DNA of 64,000 bases from Neofusicoccum parvum (lineage: Eukaryota; Ascomycota; Dothideomycetes; Botryosphaeriales; Botryosphaeriaceae), in NCBI GenBank assembly GCA_020912385.1, contig CP087222.1, positions 496,001 through 560,000 on the forward strand, given 5' to 3'. The notes below the pieces were generated by a model. It had not been told where the DNA came from, ran no database searches, and saw nothing but the letters and a program-made list of their open reading frames with translations. Within the stretch, counting starts at the first letter, position 1. Each line of letters opens with the position of its first letter. Shown in pieces: positions 20,850 to 33,210 of this stretch. The translations under genes and the position numbers were made by a program.

Positions 20850-21775
20850 ATGCGATTCACGGCATTTCTATTCGGCGCGCTTGCTGCACTATTCGGGGCT
20901 TTCCTTCACGCGACCTTCTTTACAGACAATACCCCAAACATGCCAGCCCCACATCTGCTTAAGAATTCCTTACCAATCCTGTCCCGCCTGGCGTCGCGCC
21001 TGTCCTACAAAAGCGCCGCCCCCGCCGCTGCCTCGCTGCTGTCCAAGCCACCAGCTCCAGCAACACCCTACATCACCACCGCCCGTGCCTTCAGTACCTC
21101 GCCCACAATGGCCGCCAGCAAGTCCTTCCTCGACGCCGTCAAGGAGCGCCGCACCTTCTACCAGCTCAACAACACCTCGCCCGTCTCCGACGACCGCATC
21201 CAGGAGATCGTCAACGACGTCGTCCTGTCCGTCCCCTCGTCCTTCAACAGCCAGAGCACCCGCGTCGTCGTCCTGCTCAAGAAGGAGCACGAGAAGTTCT
21301 GGGACATCACCAAGGACGTCCTCAAGCCCCAGGTCCCCGCCGATGCCTTCCCGGGCACCGAGGCCAAGCTGAACGGCTTCAGGGCCGCCTACGGCACCGT
21401 AAGCACCGCCCGCCCATCCAATTGCCTTCCCCAACTAACACCAATCCCCCAACCCAGATCCTCTTCTTCGAGGACCCCGCCCCGGTCAAGGAGCTCCAGA
21501 GCAAGTTCGCCCTGTACGCGCAGCACTTCCCCGTCTGGTCCGAGCACACGTCGGCGATGCACCAGTTCGCGCTGTGGACCGGGCTCGAGGCCGAGGGCTT
21601 CGGCGCCAACCTGCAGCACTACAACCCCGTCGTCGACCAGAAGGTCCAGGCCGAGTGGAGCGTCCCGCAGGAGTGGGCCCTGCGCGCCCAGCTCGTCTTC
21701 GGCGGCCGCGCCGGCGACGTCGGCCCCAAGGACCAGAAGCCGCTCGAGCAGCGCGTCTTCGTCCACGGCAAATAG
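20850..21775 (+). CDS. nitroreductase-family protein (Hbn1/Frm2-like)
   Basis: Two exons, 20850-21398 and 21458-21775 (59-nt intron); 288 aa. The catalytic-fold region starts near residue 88 (SFLDAVKERRTFYQLNNTSP). It continues with the family phrases VNDVVLSVPSSFNSQSTRVV, FWDITKDVLKPQVP, ILFFEDPAPVKELQ, and MHQFALWTGLEAEGFGANLQHYNP. This is the small fungal nitroreductase-like group (yeast Hbn1, Frm2), flavin-binding reductases linked to oxidative and lipid stress. The N-terminal 86 residues contain a hydrophobic stretch and then a basic, Ser/Ala-rich segment with ARAFSTSP, which looks like a mitochondrial presequence. Starts at later in-frame ATGs (residues 31 or 86) would give a cytosolic form, so the true start and location are uncertain. 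Confidence 0.88.
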
Positions 21776-22464
21776 ACGGACGGCCATGTGGAATGGCTTT
21801 GATTGAAAACAAATGTTTGGCGTTGGGAGGCTTTCGACACACACATGGTCACACGCTGGGGGGTTGCTTGCTGCGCGCGTAGATACGTAGACAAGACCTG
21901 CGGAGCGAATTGAGACTTTTTCTGAGGACAGGTTTGCCGCCCGGATGAAGAGTGACGAAAGCTGGTCATGCCATGGCACATGTGATCCGGAGTCGGCAAG
22001 GTGCTCTACAAGAAATAAATCCACAACTCAATGTTCAGCTCTCCACGCGCGAGTAAATCGCACAGGGAGACTCGTTGAGGATCCCGTGAGAATTAACGAG
22101 CACTCTGGTTGCTCTAGCACAAAACATCATGAAACCATACTGTCCTGCGCGCTGTTGAATTCAATCCGAACCTACCGTTGAAGCTGGTTGATCAATCATT
22201 TATCATCCACAATGCTCTTCACTAACGCCCAATTTTGCCGGCATTCACCATTGTAATCTTAAGGTCATATACAGGGATTGAGTATCTTAAAATACATCCT
22301 GGGGAGAGTAGCATCTCGCCGTAGTTAGCCGCTCCTTGTGCCCGAAATGACGCAAAGAGGCGAGACAGTATCGACAAAGTGTCTGAAGTTGTTGCTGGAT
22401 ATTTCCGGGGGTCCAGGTCATGATTTTTACGCGGCCAAACGAATAACTCTGTTTCTGTTGAAGA

Positions 22465-22827
22465 TCAGGAAAGGCGAGGACGGTTGCGGAATATCTGCTC
22501 ATGAAGACGTACGGACATGATTGGTGCTGTCGTCATTTGGCTGTGTTTGTGCATCATGTTAGACATCTGCATGTGATCCTCGGGGTTTATGGCGTCATGC
22601 ATGCTGCTGACCATGATGCTGCCGATTGGTAGGAAGCCGCCTTTGCGGAACTTGACTGTGTGAGTGAGCGTGCAGCTTGGGTTTGGGACGTGTGGTGGGG
22701 GTTGAGAACCCGTCGTTGTGGCAGCTTCTACAAACCCAAACGAAATCACTCGTTGCGGAGATGAAGTGTAGATGGCGAAATCACCTTCGGGGATACTTTG
22801 TTTCAATCGAACGTCATCTCCGAGCAT
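22465..22827 (-). CDS. weak hypothetical ORF, 120 aa
   Basis: An ATG-started open frame of 120 codons (begins MLGDDVRLKQSIPEGD). Composition is ordinary for protein, including a Met/His-rich stretch (MQMSNMMHKH) before the C-terminus. I recognise no domain, and there is no splice or promoter support. It overlaps other open frames and may be chance. Confidence 0.2.
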   Translation of the reverse strand: MLGDDVRLKQSIPEGDFAIYTSSPQRVISFGFVEAATTTGSQPPPHVPNPSCTLTHTVKFRKGGFLPIGSIMVSSMHDAINPEDHMQMSNMMHKHSQMTTAPIMSVRLHEQIFRNRPRLS

Positions 22828-23721
22828 ACTTTTCTAAAGCTCCGCGGTGTGTTCACCGATATTCGTGTATATCAGTATTGATTAAAGTTTCAGCAAGATC
22901 GTTGCTGATTAGAGACAATTTGGATTGATGAAGATCTTCAGTGGCACCTGACGGTGACCTTATTATCACAACAAGGAATATGGAACATCGACTGGCAGGC
23001 TTGGGAGGTTGGAAGCGTCTGAACCGAGGGCAGTGGTACAGCCGTAGAGGTTCCCGAACAGTGGAATGGGATCGTTTTGTAATTAAAAAAAAATATGCCC
23101 TGATACATGCTGTGCAAGTTGCAGAAAAGGCGAGGAAATGCGTTGAATCTGTGTCTGTGGAGGAGTGCAGCTGCATGTCCCAGGTGACCGCCTGCCACAT
23201 GACTTTACACTGCACTTTTGCGCACATCAAGTCCAGTTGAGAAAATTTTCAACTTCACCTATGTTCCGCAAACCTAGATAATTAGTCAACCCGCAGTTAG
23301 CCGCGTTCTACTCTGCTTTTCTGCACGTCAGTACTTTCATCATTATCTTTCAAGCAATCTATACTGTTTGGAAGGACTTCTCTCTTCCAGTGGGCATCGA
23401 TACATTCACCTCAGCACGCTCTGTCACTGCTATTGGCTTCCCGAAGCCTCTGCCAGCAAACACATCTCTTCTAGTTGGCAGGCTCATCTCTGGTAATGTC
23501 AACATTGAAAACTGGTCTCCACGCAGAAACCTCCTTGGAACACAATGTACCCATCCAAAAGAGAAATTCTTAACTTTTGCTTTTTCTGGAGTCCCTGACC
23601 AAAGCGCCATGAATGAAAATAACTACACGTAACCACGTACACCCGGCCACAAACACATCTACAACCCCCCTTCAGTAATTGAAGCGGTAGTGATAGTATC
23701 CTCCAAGTCTCTAATCTAGCG

Positions 23722-23722
23722 T

Positions 23723-23755
<33 letters not shown>
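23722..23755. repeat. C34 homopolymer
   Basis: An uninterrupted run of 34 cytosines on the plus strand (34 guanines on the minus strand), 252 bp beyond the 3' end of the BEACH gene. Such tracts can fold into G-quadruplex or i-motif structures, and run length is often wrong in assemblies. Confidence 0.95.
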
Positions 23756-24006
23756 ATCATACCTTACCCAAGCCTCCAAGCGGAACACATACCACCTGCT
23801 AGTCGGCACTGGGCCCGCACGTGCCGCCCAAATGCATACCCCACACCCAAGCACACGAGCGCTCTCTTCTTCCGTCACTTCCCGCCTCATGATCTACCTC
23901 CTGTTCAGTGCCAGCCAGGTACATATCCCACACCCAGCCACCCGAGCTCTCCCTTTTCCTCTCGCGCGCTATCTTCTCTTGTCTGCGGTGTTTCGTCTCG
24001 GTGCGC

Positions 24007-27000
24007 TCACGCTCCGCCATGTCGTTGTACGCAATCCCACTCGAACTGTATTTGCACTACAGTTACCACAATGTGTCGATGGAGGTTCTCAAAATAAGAA
24101 GAAGCAAGCACAGGGTAAAGGAGAAAGGCTGGAGGTGGAATCAAGGATAGGGTGAACTTACAACTTTGCCATCGTCATCACCAGTGTACACCGTTTGTGC
24201 CATCGGCAAGATGCAAGAGATGGAGCCTGGGTAGTTCCCGCCGTCTTCGCGGCTCGGGTCGACATGGTTGAGGCGCTTGAGCAGTTCGAGAATCCACTCG
24301 CCGGTGCCGGGTTCGAGAGTCTTGTGCCAAACCTGTAAAGAAAAAAAAAGCGTCAGTCATATCCGGTATGTAGACACAGATTGATGGGAGCTTACATTGA
24401 CAACACCTCTGCGGTGACCCGTCAAGATGAGCTCCTTCTCCAGCCATTCATTCCCGACACCCTCATAGAAAGCGCATGAGTAGACCACATCGTCCGGATC
24501 GATGGTGTCGCAGACGTCCTGGTCCAGTAGGAGGCGGCCGTTAAGTGTGTACAGCATCAACCGAGATCCCGTGCAGAGCATGATATGTCCATTCAAGTTG
24601 TTGATCCTCGCGCAGCTGACCGGCGCATCGGCTTTGCCGATTCTTCTGACAAACTCCGATCTGTTCAGATCCCACAGGAAGACTTGTCCGCTTGAATCCG
24701 CAGAGAGGAACGTGCTGAATGCACGAGACGTCGCAAGAACACTCACGGGATGACGGTGTCCAAAAAAGCAGACCTTGGGAACGAGGTCGACTGTCTTGGA
24801 GTGGGCGATGACATTCCACACGGCGACGGTACAGTCGGTGCCCGCGGTGATGAGCGTCTTGCCGTCGACGAATGTAGCGCATGAGATCTGGCCTTGGTGC
24901 AGATGCTCCCAGAGGCCAATCAGCTTCTTGCTATCGGTTGCGTAGAACCGTACGCTGCCATCCGTGAAGCCCCATTCCATATATCGGTCGTAGCTTGGAG
25001 GGATATTGATCCTGAACGCCGCAGAGCAGAGGATGCGCTCTTGTTTAGGATGATAAGTCAAGCTTGACACAGACTCGTGTGCATCAAGAAGCGTGAACGG
25101 AAGCCGCGTCAGGGATTCGGCTGCGCTGTCGAGTCGCTTGGGCTTCTGCGGTTCACCACGAGGAGGATGAGGCTTCTGGAAGACCTGGTGAGGGGTCTGA
25201 CCAAAATTGTGGATAATACCGATTGTGGCCAGGCGCTCCACTGGATCGTCGATGGTGTCCAAGTCCTTCGCGCCGTGGTAGGACAGGTAGTGGAACACAT
25301 TGGTGGCCTCCACTGCAGCCTCGCCCTGTTGCTTGTACCCGAACACCAGATCGATCCATTTCTGGAGATTCTTGGTCACGTATGGACTCTCTAGAGCTTC
25401 TCTGTGCTTGGCAACGAAGATCTCAGGGTCTCCCTTCGCCCATGGAGGAAGGGCAACGTCGTTGATCTTCTCGCCCGTTACCTGCTTCTGGCCAAAATTG
25501 TAGCCATTCATGTTCTTGAGGAATTCGGGCAGGTAGAAAAACTCTGGAATCAGCTCACGGACGTCTGTCATGTTGTCTTTGGAGGCAGAGCTCCATGCCT
25601 TCTCAATCGAGTCGAACAAGCGGTCCGCATGATCAAAACTGCCTCCCTGAAGGAGAAGATAGGACTGTACGAATGGCTGCAGGCGGATGAGGTAGGAAGT
25701 GACAATCATTGCCGAGGAGTAGTGGGTGCCGTAATGGAATACAGGGTTCGTTCCGTCGCTCATCTCGGCAAAGGTCTGGTAACGTTCCTTAAACTCTGCC
25801 TCTCTCTGCAGCGTCTGGGCTCCCATGGGCTTGGACAGATCTCTGAAGGTCTTCGGGTCGTTCAGGTCCAACTCCTCGCTGGTATAGTCGGCCAGAATCC
25901 ATGGGAAAACAGGGTACTGTGTCAGGTCATTGAAAGTCCTGCCAGCCATGGTGTTGACGAGCATGAGGTAGTGAAAGTTGGAGATTTCACCCTTCAGCCA
26001 TTTCTTTGTTGCCGGGTTTTGAGCCATTGGATTGAAGGCGTTGACCCACTTGGAGGCCATCGACGGCGGGGCTTCTTCCGGGGTACGCAGGGACTCCAGC
26101 CGCCAAGCATCTTCCGACTGCAGGGCAGAAGGACTTGTCACTTGAGGAGCTCTAGACAGGAGTTTTGTGTGCAGTTCATCCCGGAGCTTAGGAGCGACCG
26201 CCGTAAGAAGGTAGCTTCGTCCATCGGTGAAGAAGATCTCGATCGCAACGTCGCGGAACAAGAAACGCCTCTTAGAGATGCTGATGACTTCCGGCCATTT
26301 CCAATGTCGCGTGGTTTGCTCGCCGTCAACCATCTGAGGCTTCCGTTCCGTTGCTTTCTTTCCGGAGATCATCTGGACGTAGTTATCTCGCTCTTCGGGA
26401 GGGGCTTGCCACACACGGATAATCTCTCCGTCGGACCGCTGAAAGAAGTTGTCCAACAGGTACAAGGAGTCTTTGCCCAGGATGAGCAAGCCCTCGCAAG
26501 CTTCCAGTCCCACGATTCGAGAGACATTAAAGACATGCTGTACCTGATCGCCTTGCTGCAGCGAGCGCATGACCTTTCGATTCTTATCCTCGAAACCATC
26601 CTCTCCCTCGTTCGGATCAGCGACAAACTCAAAGTCGTCCTCCGCATTCGAGTTTACGGACGACTGGCTGACAGAGCGGTTTCTGCCATTCTGTCCATTT
26701 GGATGGGCACTCGAAGGCGTAGCATTGGCAGCATCAGGAGTGGCAATTGTTGGGATATTCGTCATGAGGCTGAGTTTCGTCTTGGGGACAGCCTCAGAGT
26801 CTCTTCTTTTAGGCTGATAGTCATCATCTCGGCCTGTAGCTTTGTCTGGCAGAATTCGCATTCTCATCCTATTTCGTCCTTCGGTCTCGTCAAGTTGCCA
26901 TTTCGAGAACTCTTCCGACTCAAACAACGCACAGGGCTCCCGGAGTGACCGATCGAGTTTGTCTAATGCAGACGCGAGGAAAGTCAGGTTATCCTGCTGG

Positions 27001-30000
27001 TCCTGTTGTGCTCGCTGGTGTTTCAGGCGCTCAGCGGCGAATATATTGGCTCGCCAATGTGTTGTCGATACTTCGTGACGGTGCCAAGTGTTGTCTGCAG
27101 CTGCCTCTTCAGACTGCCATTGCTTCAGGCGTTCTCGACGCTTGCTGACTCTGTTCTTCGCGCTCTCCTCAGTCTTGCGGTTCTCGTCAACGACAAACTC
27201 TTCCCAAGACTTTGACATCGCGCCAAAGAACAAATTGTCCAATTCGCTGCGACGGTCGTCGACCCAGGCCAGGAAGGCATCATTGTCGAGCTCAGTAAGC
27301 TTCATGAAATCGGTGAAGAGCTTGCGGTCGTTGCTGGAGGTTGTCTGATTCAGCATCTGAGAGGTCTCCGCAGGCTTCTGCACAAGCATAAGCCTCCAGA
27401 AATCCGCAGCGGCGGCCCTCACGCGGGTGTCTCCGGAGACCAGCTTAGTGTAAAGAAGGTAGCACAAAAGCCGGAGATAGTTGCCTTCCAGATTCTCAGG
27501 AGAGAGGATGATCGTTTGCCAATATGTCATCTTGTGCAAGAACGCGATTGCCTCAGTCTCGTTATCCGGCTCATCCAGCTCGGACAGCCGGAGCAACGCG
27601 ACCCGGAAGAAGACCGTACGGATAGTGGAGATCGCTTGCGTGCAGAGTCGAACCCCCTTCAATTGAGCCACATCCGGGCGATGCAAGTAGTCCAGAACAG
27701 TTCCAATGAAATCAAGCAACGCTTCGGCACCATTCATAAACCATCCTTCGAAGACGGCTTCAGCCATGTGGAGCGTGTAGCGAGCAAGATTAGTAAGGAC
27801 TCTCGGTTCGGAGAGGAGCTCTTGGCGGAGCTGAAGCTCATTTGCGATCGTTTGCATGGTATGCAGGAGCACGTAGGATTCAAAGTAGGCTTGGTGTTCC
27901 TGAAAGCCCGGTGGAACTTTCAAGAACAGTCCAAATCCTGAGAAGTCCTTCTTGTGTAACAGCTGGTCCAGGAAAACGCCAATAACAAGCTCGAGCAAGG
28001 CTTGTACAACAGCATTGCCAACCTTCAGATCCACAGATCCTGACTTCTTGGGCGATAGGACAGTGTGCAACCGTGCAGAAGCTGCGGGATACTTGGCTTT
28101 GTCGGAGCTAATCAAGATGAACGAATTCCCTCGCCTCAAAGGCGTGGCTTTCGAAGCAGACGGGCTGCGCGGTGCCTCAATTGGTGTGGTGCGAACGATT
28201 GACGGTTGTGAATCTCCAGCACCCGAATGAGGATTGATGAGTACGTCCTGGCCTTCGAACGTCAATGCAGACCCGCGCGAATGAAGTTCCGTTTCTGCAG
28301 AGACGCTGTCGGACGTGACTATGACTGGGTAGAGGACGAAAAGAAGGTCCTGAATGTAGTTTGAGGCAACCGCAAACTCCCGGAAATGAGCGGACTTCAT
28401 GTGAACATCAGCGAGGAACTGAATGATAGTGTGCAGTATCGCTGCGTAGTCCACAAGCGTCTGCCTTGATGATGGTTGCTGCGGTTCTACGACTTGTCGA
28501 TGTCAGTCTCAAATTTCATCTTGTGATAGTGGGATGTATTTTACCTCGTGAGGCAAGCTCACTCTCCAATGACATGGAGCGTTTTCTGCCAGGCTCTTTG
28601 GTGAGTGGCGTAGACGATGCCTTGGAATTAGAGCCGTTCTCTCCCTGGCTTGTAGCTGGTCGGTCTAGTGCCTCCTGTTGCTTGACAACCACCCGGAGGC
28701 CAGTCTCAAGCATTGCGGTCATTGCTGGGAAAATGTCCGGATAAGCTATTGTGATCTGGCCACTAGAGGAGAAGGCATCCATCAAGTTGTAGAGATCAAA
28801 GTCCCTCTCGAAGCTGATTTTTCCGACATCGGCACCAAAGAGGATGGCAAAGCAAATGGTCCAGACAGGTGGTGTGTTCCACCAAGCCTTGAGCCTATGC
28901 TTCAAATTGGTAAAACCGCCATCTCTAGTGAATTTCTTAACGAAATGTGGGCCCTGGATTACCAGGAGACGAGCCAGTATCTGCATCGTGGGGACAATCA
29001 CGCGAGCATCGTTCTCGGCAAGAAGATACACCAGCCACTGGCCCAAATCAGCCATCTCATCCGACAAATCGAAGCAATGGCCTACCTTGTTGGTGACAGT
29101 CTTCGCAAAGCGTCGAATCTCTGTCGCGCTCGCATCATCACACAGGAAAGCTGCGTACGCTTCCAAAACCCTGATGCCCAGTTCCTTCTTGGATAATTTA
29201 TCCGATTCGGTCTGAAGATTTGGTGTCATAGGCCTTGTGGAAGGAGTAGAGTTGGGTAGCAATGGTTGCGTTGGGGCTCTTTTCAGTGGCCGTGCACTAC
29301 TGCTGGAACGCATCGGGCGATTAACCAGCGTTCTGCTCTCCTGCAGAGCAAAGGTGATGAAAAGTGCAATCGACCGAAGGATATCCGACGATACACTGCA
29401 CTTGAGAAGGGCCTTGAATGCATTGAGAAAATGAGGGAAAACTTCTTGTGTGAAGCTTTCCCCCTTCAGGGCGTCGAGAAGTCTCTTGATTATGCCTACG
29501 TATACATTAGAATTGTCAGAACAGAGAGTTTGTTTGGTACTTACGCATGCGAGTAAGACGTTTTGCGTTGAAGACATGGTATTTGCTGTCCTTGGCAAAG
29601 CATTCGAACTGCCGGTAATATAGCTTCTGAGTATCCGCTGAGCACTTCCGCCAAATGTCAAAGTCAATCAAGAGAGCCCTGTAGGCGAGAGGATTGATGA
29701 TCTTGGACTCCTGCGGTTTGTTCTCTTCAAAGCCAACAAACCCAAGGATGAGTTGCAGCAGTTCATAAGACAATGACTCGTGGTCAGGGTCGTCAATCTG
29801 CCCTGTTGTCGATCTGCCGAACACGGATCCTAGCCCAAGCTTGTCACGAAGAAGGGCAGCTAGAACCGCAAATCCATGTTCCCTCTCCATGGCCTCACTA
29901 TTTCTCCAGTTGTCATGGACCGATTCGAACATTACCTGGACGGCGATCATCAGAGCATTTCTCGTTGTGGCCAATTCGACGAGCTTCAGCCCAATGGCTG

Positions 30001-32182
30001 CATTTCCTCCGACTCTCCAGCTTGCATCGTCTAACGACTGAGGCACAACTACGACTGGGTCGCCTGCGAGAATGGCGACGCCGTTCACCTGGCAAAGGGC
30101 ATCGTTGATCGAAGGCACGGCAGCATTGATGGCAATCCGATGACCTGCCGAACGCGTGTAGTAGCGAAGATTCTTTGCGGCGGCCTTTGATAATGACTTG
30201 ACCAATTGGGTCTCGTCGATGTGGTTCCGGTCATCGTCATCCATGACGGCAGTTGGATAGATGCTAAGGAGGATCCGGCTCTCTGGCAGGATCGCACCGG
30301 CTTTGTGGCGCATGGCAGACAGAATTTCTGAGCGCTCTTCTTTGGCCGGGTGAAGCAGCTCGTTGTAGAGATTCAAGTCCGCTGATGCATGATATGTCAG
30401 GAAAGAACCAAGGCAATCCTGAAAATTGCCGTTGTACCTTGGGCCGAGCTTGTGATACACAGCGACTAACTCATCAGATAATGCATCCTGGAACAGATGG
30501 AATGACGCGATTGATAGCTTTGTGGCGACAACGTTCCTCCCCAAACGCGGAGAAATAGTATGAGGAGTACCAAGGAAAGCTTCAATCGGAGAGTAGGTGC
30601 GCTGATTCGAAGCAAATGCTGCAAAACTCTCGGTGCTGCTGCTAAAGCTCGGTGGGTTGGAAGGGAAGTTGCATTTCACTTGCTCAGCGAATTCTCCGTT
30701 GATGAAAAGGTGTGCACGGCTCAAACCGGCCACTTTTGGTCGACGGTGGACTATGGCAATATGGTACCAGACACCCTCTTTGAAGACTGCGGACTTGAAG
30801 CGGACACTAGGTCTTGAAGACGTTGTCGATGTCTGGAGGATCAAGTAATGGGAGCCCTTCTCCAGGTAGACCAGGACGAAACAGGTTTGGGTGGCATCAT
30901 AAGCGCCGAAGATCGTGGTGTGGAAGTCGTCGTCGTACTTGTCTACTCGAAGCCAAGCACTAATCGTGTACCCGCCGTTCTGAGAAGTTGGAGGAAATGT
31001 CCGCCCGAGGTCTCGCAACTCAATGGACGTGTAGCCGTGTAATGACATGTCAAGCTGGATGAAGGGAGATTGTCTCGACGACCGGATAGCTGACAGGAGA
31101 AATTCGGCAGCCTCCTCGGACTCAGCTGCCAGTCGGTACAGATACCGTGCATCCTCCAGATCATTGATGCCGTAAGATATGAGGTCCTCAGTGAGTCTGT
31201 GGAGAAGGAAACGCTCAGGTGACGCCTCCTTTGCCCCGAACATCAATGGCAAGAGCGTCCTCAGAATGCTGGTCCCGTGTGCTGCCAACTTGTTATGTGC
31301 AGACATGGCAATGATGCTTTCCAGGACCAGCAGAACTGAGGTGGACAGCTGTGGCGATCTTGAGCCAGTTGTCCCCTCCTGAAAAAGCATCAACCACGTA
31401 TTGATGATCACTGGGAGAATCTCTGGATTTTGAAGAACTTCATTCCCACTGAAGAAACCTCCCAGATGCTTTTGAAGGATGCCAATGGTAGGATCCTGGG
31501 GCTCTTTAGCCTCTTTGTCAGCATCTCCGGGCCGGGTGAGGGTCGTTTCATCGGCGACTGGCTTCTGGTCTCCATTGGTGGCATCTGCCTGGAGGCTTTT
31601 TACGTCACGGAAAATCCGCGTCATGTTCTCCTCAGCCAGAGCAAACGCCACAAGACAGCCAAACAGCTGCTCCTGACCTGCGTCGTCAAACGTGCTGTTA
31701 TCCTGAAAGCCGCCGCCAACACCAGTGCTTATGAGCGCCTGCTCCAACGCCCTCCAACCATCTTCCTCCACCTTCTTCCGGAAGAACCTGCGGTTGCCGG
31801 GGTGGTCGCTCAAGGCTTCCGAGAGCACAGCCAGCACAGCCTTGAGAAGCTCAAAGAACTCGGTTTGCTCATCTTTGGAGAGGGCTGAGGGGTTGTAGAA
31901 GCCTGAGACGGAGCGTAGCGTGTCGACTAGGGCGGTGAAGCCCTTGGCCTGGCGGAACGCGTCCTTGAGCTGGCGGAAATCGGGCGAATCTATCAACAGC
32001 TGGCGTATCCGACGAAGACAGTCGCATTGTGTTTGTATGGTCTCGGCGGTGGAGGAGGTCGAGCTCTGCGGGAGGGCGGCGATAAGGTCATCAACGAGGG
32101 CGTAGAGCTCCTTGAGGGTCGGGCTGTTTGTGCGGGAGGTCACGGAGGCAGCCCTAGACGAGCGGCGGGTTGCTTCGTCCAT
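24007..32182 (-). CDS. bph1: BEACH domain / WD40 protein (Bph1/LYST/neurobeachin family)
   Basis: Five exons: 32182-29545, 29495-28545, 28486-24396, 24332-24162, 24045-24007; 2,629 aa, in the usual size range for the family. The N-terminal half is helical, with a concanavalin-like lectin fold near residues 390-600 (GYTISAWLRVDKYDDDFHTT). A PH-BEACH domain lies near 1835-1990 (VSRIVGLEACEGLLILGKDS). The BEACH domain spans about 2010-2305 (ISNFHYLMLVNTMAGRTFND; YPVFPWILADYTS; FNDLTQ; IIHNFGQTP). C-terminal WD40 repeats follow to the end (EWDCVQRH). BEACH proteins are large cytosolic scaffolds in membrane traffic and vacuole/lysosome biology; yeast Bph1 affects vacuolar sorting and cell wall. 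The last two small exons are supported by frame and by completion of the last WD40 blade. Confidence 0.95.
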
Positions 32183-33210
32183 GATGATGGTACCTCCGGC
32201 TCAGCGCGGTCTAGGGTCCGAAGGGAAGGCGGGAGTGGTACTGGGCGGGCATCTCACCCCGGCGAGCGATCGCCGGCGGAGGTCTCAGGTCGGCGAAATG
32301 TCGCAAGGCCGGATCGTCATCTGAGGGCGCGAATACGCATGGGAGCTCAAAGCTGCGGGCGTCGAGCGCGGTGCTCGGGAACGTGTAGCGACGGGTCTGT
32401 TGCGGGTGATACGGCGCCGGGGCGGTCGAGGCGGGGCGCAGCGGCGCTGGAGGAGCGGGCGGCCTGAGCAACGGCGGCGGCAGCTATGGCAGAACACCCT
32501 CAGAAGCAGCCGTCAGCCCGCGGGACGGTGGAGGAGGTCAGGTGTAGGCTGCACGCGGGTGCCCGCAAAAGCGACCGTATGTAGCCAATTCAGGTAGGTA
32601 CGGGAGCTCTGCGCGTTGTTCCCCAGCTCGCGCGTTGTCCACACGAGCACCGCGACCTGAGACAGCCCGACTGAGTGATGCGCGCAAAGAGCACTGAGCC
32701 ACACGCACTAGCGAGCCATGACGCTGCACCTCCGCCTCAGGGACTCTCGGCGCGTAGCAGCGCCCCAAGTCCGGCACTGCCGCCTGCCACGGCAACTGGG
32801 CCAGCACGCGCCGGCGCCGCCGCGATGCGCTGCCCGCAAGTGCACCGCTGCTCGCGCCCGCTCCATGCCGCGCGAGAGCGCGATATGCCCTAAAAGAGCG
32901 CGTAGCATGGCTCGCATAGCTCGCCGCTGCCCCAGCAGCGTACCTGGATTGCAGCCTTGACTCCGGCGCCTTGCGCGTGACTGGACGCACCCGCGCCATG
33001 CCGCTTGCGGCTAGACCCTCGTCCCAGCCTCCGTCCCCAGCTCCTCTTCGTCATCCGCCGGCCCATTGATAAGAGCTCCAGCTCCAACGCCCTCGGCCTC
33101 ACCCTCCCATCACCCCCCATCCCAACCCATCTTCCCTCCCTCTCGTCTTCCCATCTCATTACACACCTTCGCTCTCTCGTTTTTCGCAGAATCCGGGCGA
33201 TCTAGCAACC
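32183..33210. promoter_or_regulatory. bidirectional upstream region, BEACH gene / subtilase
   Basis: About 1 kb between divergent start codons. It is GC-rich near the BEACH gene. The last 120 bp before the subtilase start is a C/T-rich leader, common before highly expressed fungal genes. Confidence 0.45.

Larger units (their letters stand above)
21776..24006. other. intergenic, no firm gene (2.2 kb)
   Basis: Convergent interval between the nitroreductase gene and the BEACH gene. It contains a C34 homopolymer and one weak minus-strand open frame at 22465-22827, both listed separately. Otherwise nothing recognised. Confidence 0.45.

Noticed and set aside
22465..22827. Treating the 120-codon frame as a firm gene
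   Set aside because: Only an ATG and an open frame support it; kept as low-confidence only.
25404..26948. 514-codon plus-strand frame
   Set aside because: Antisense to the BEACH domain coding exon; no independent support.
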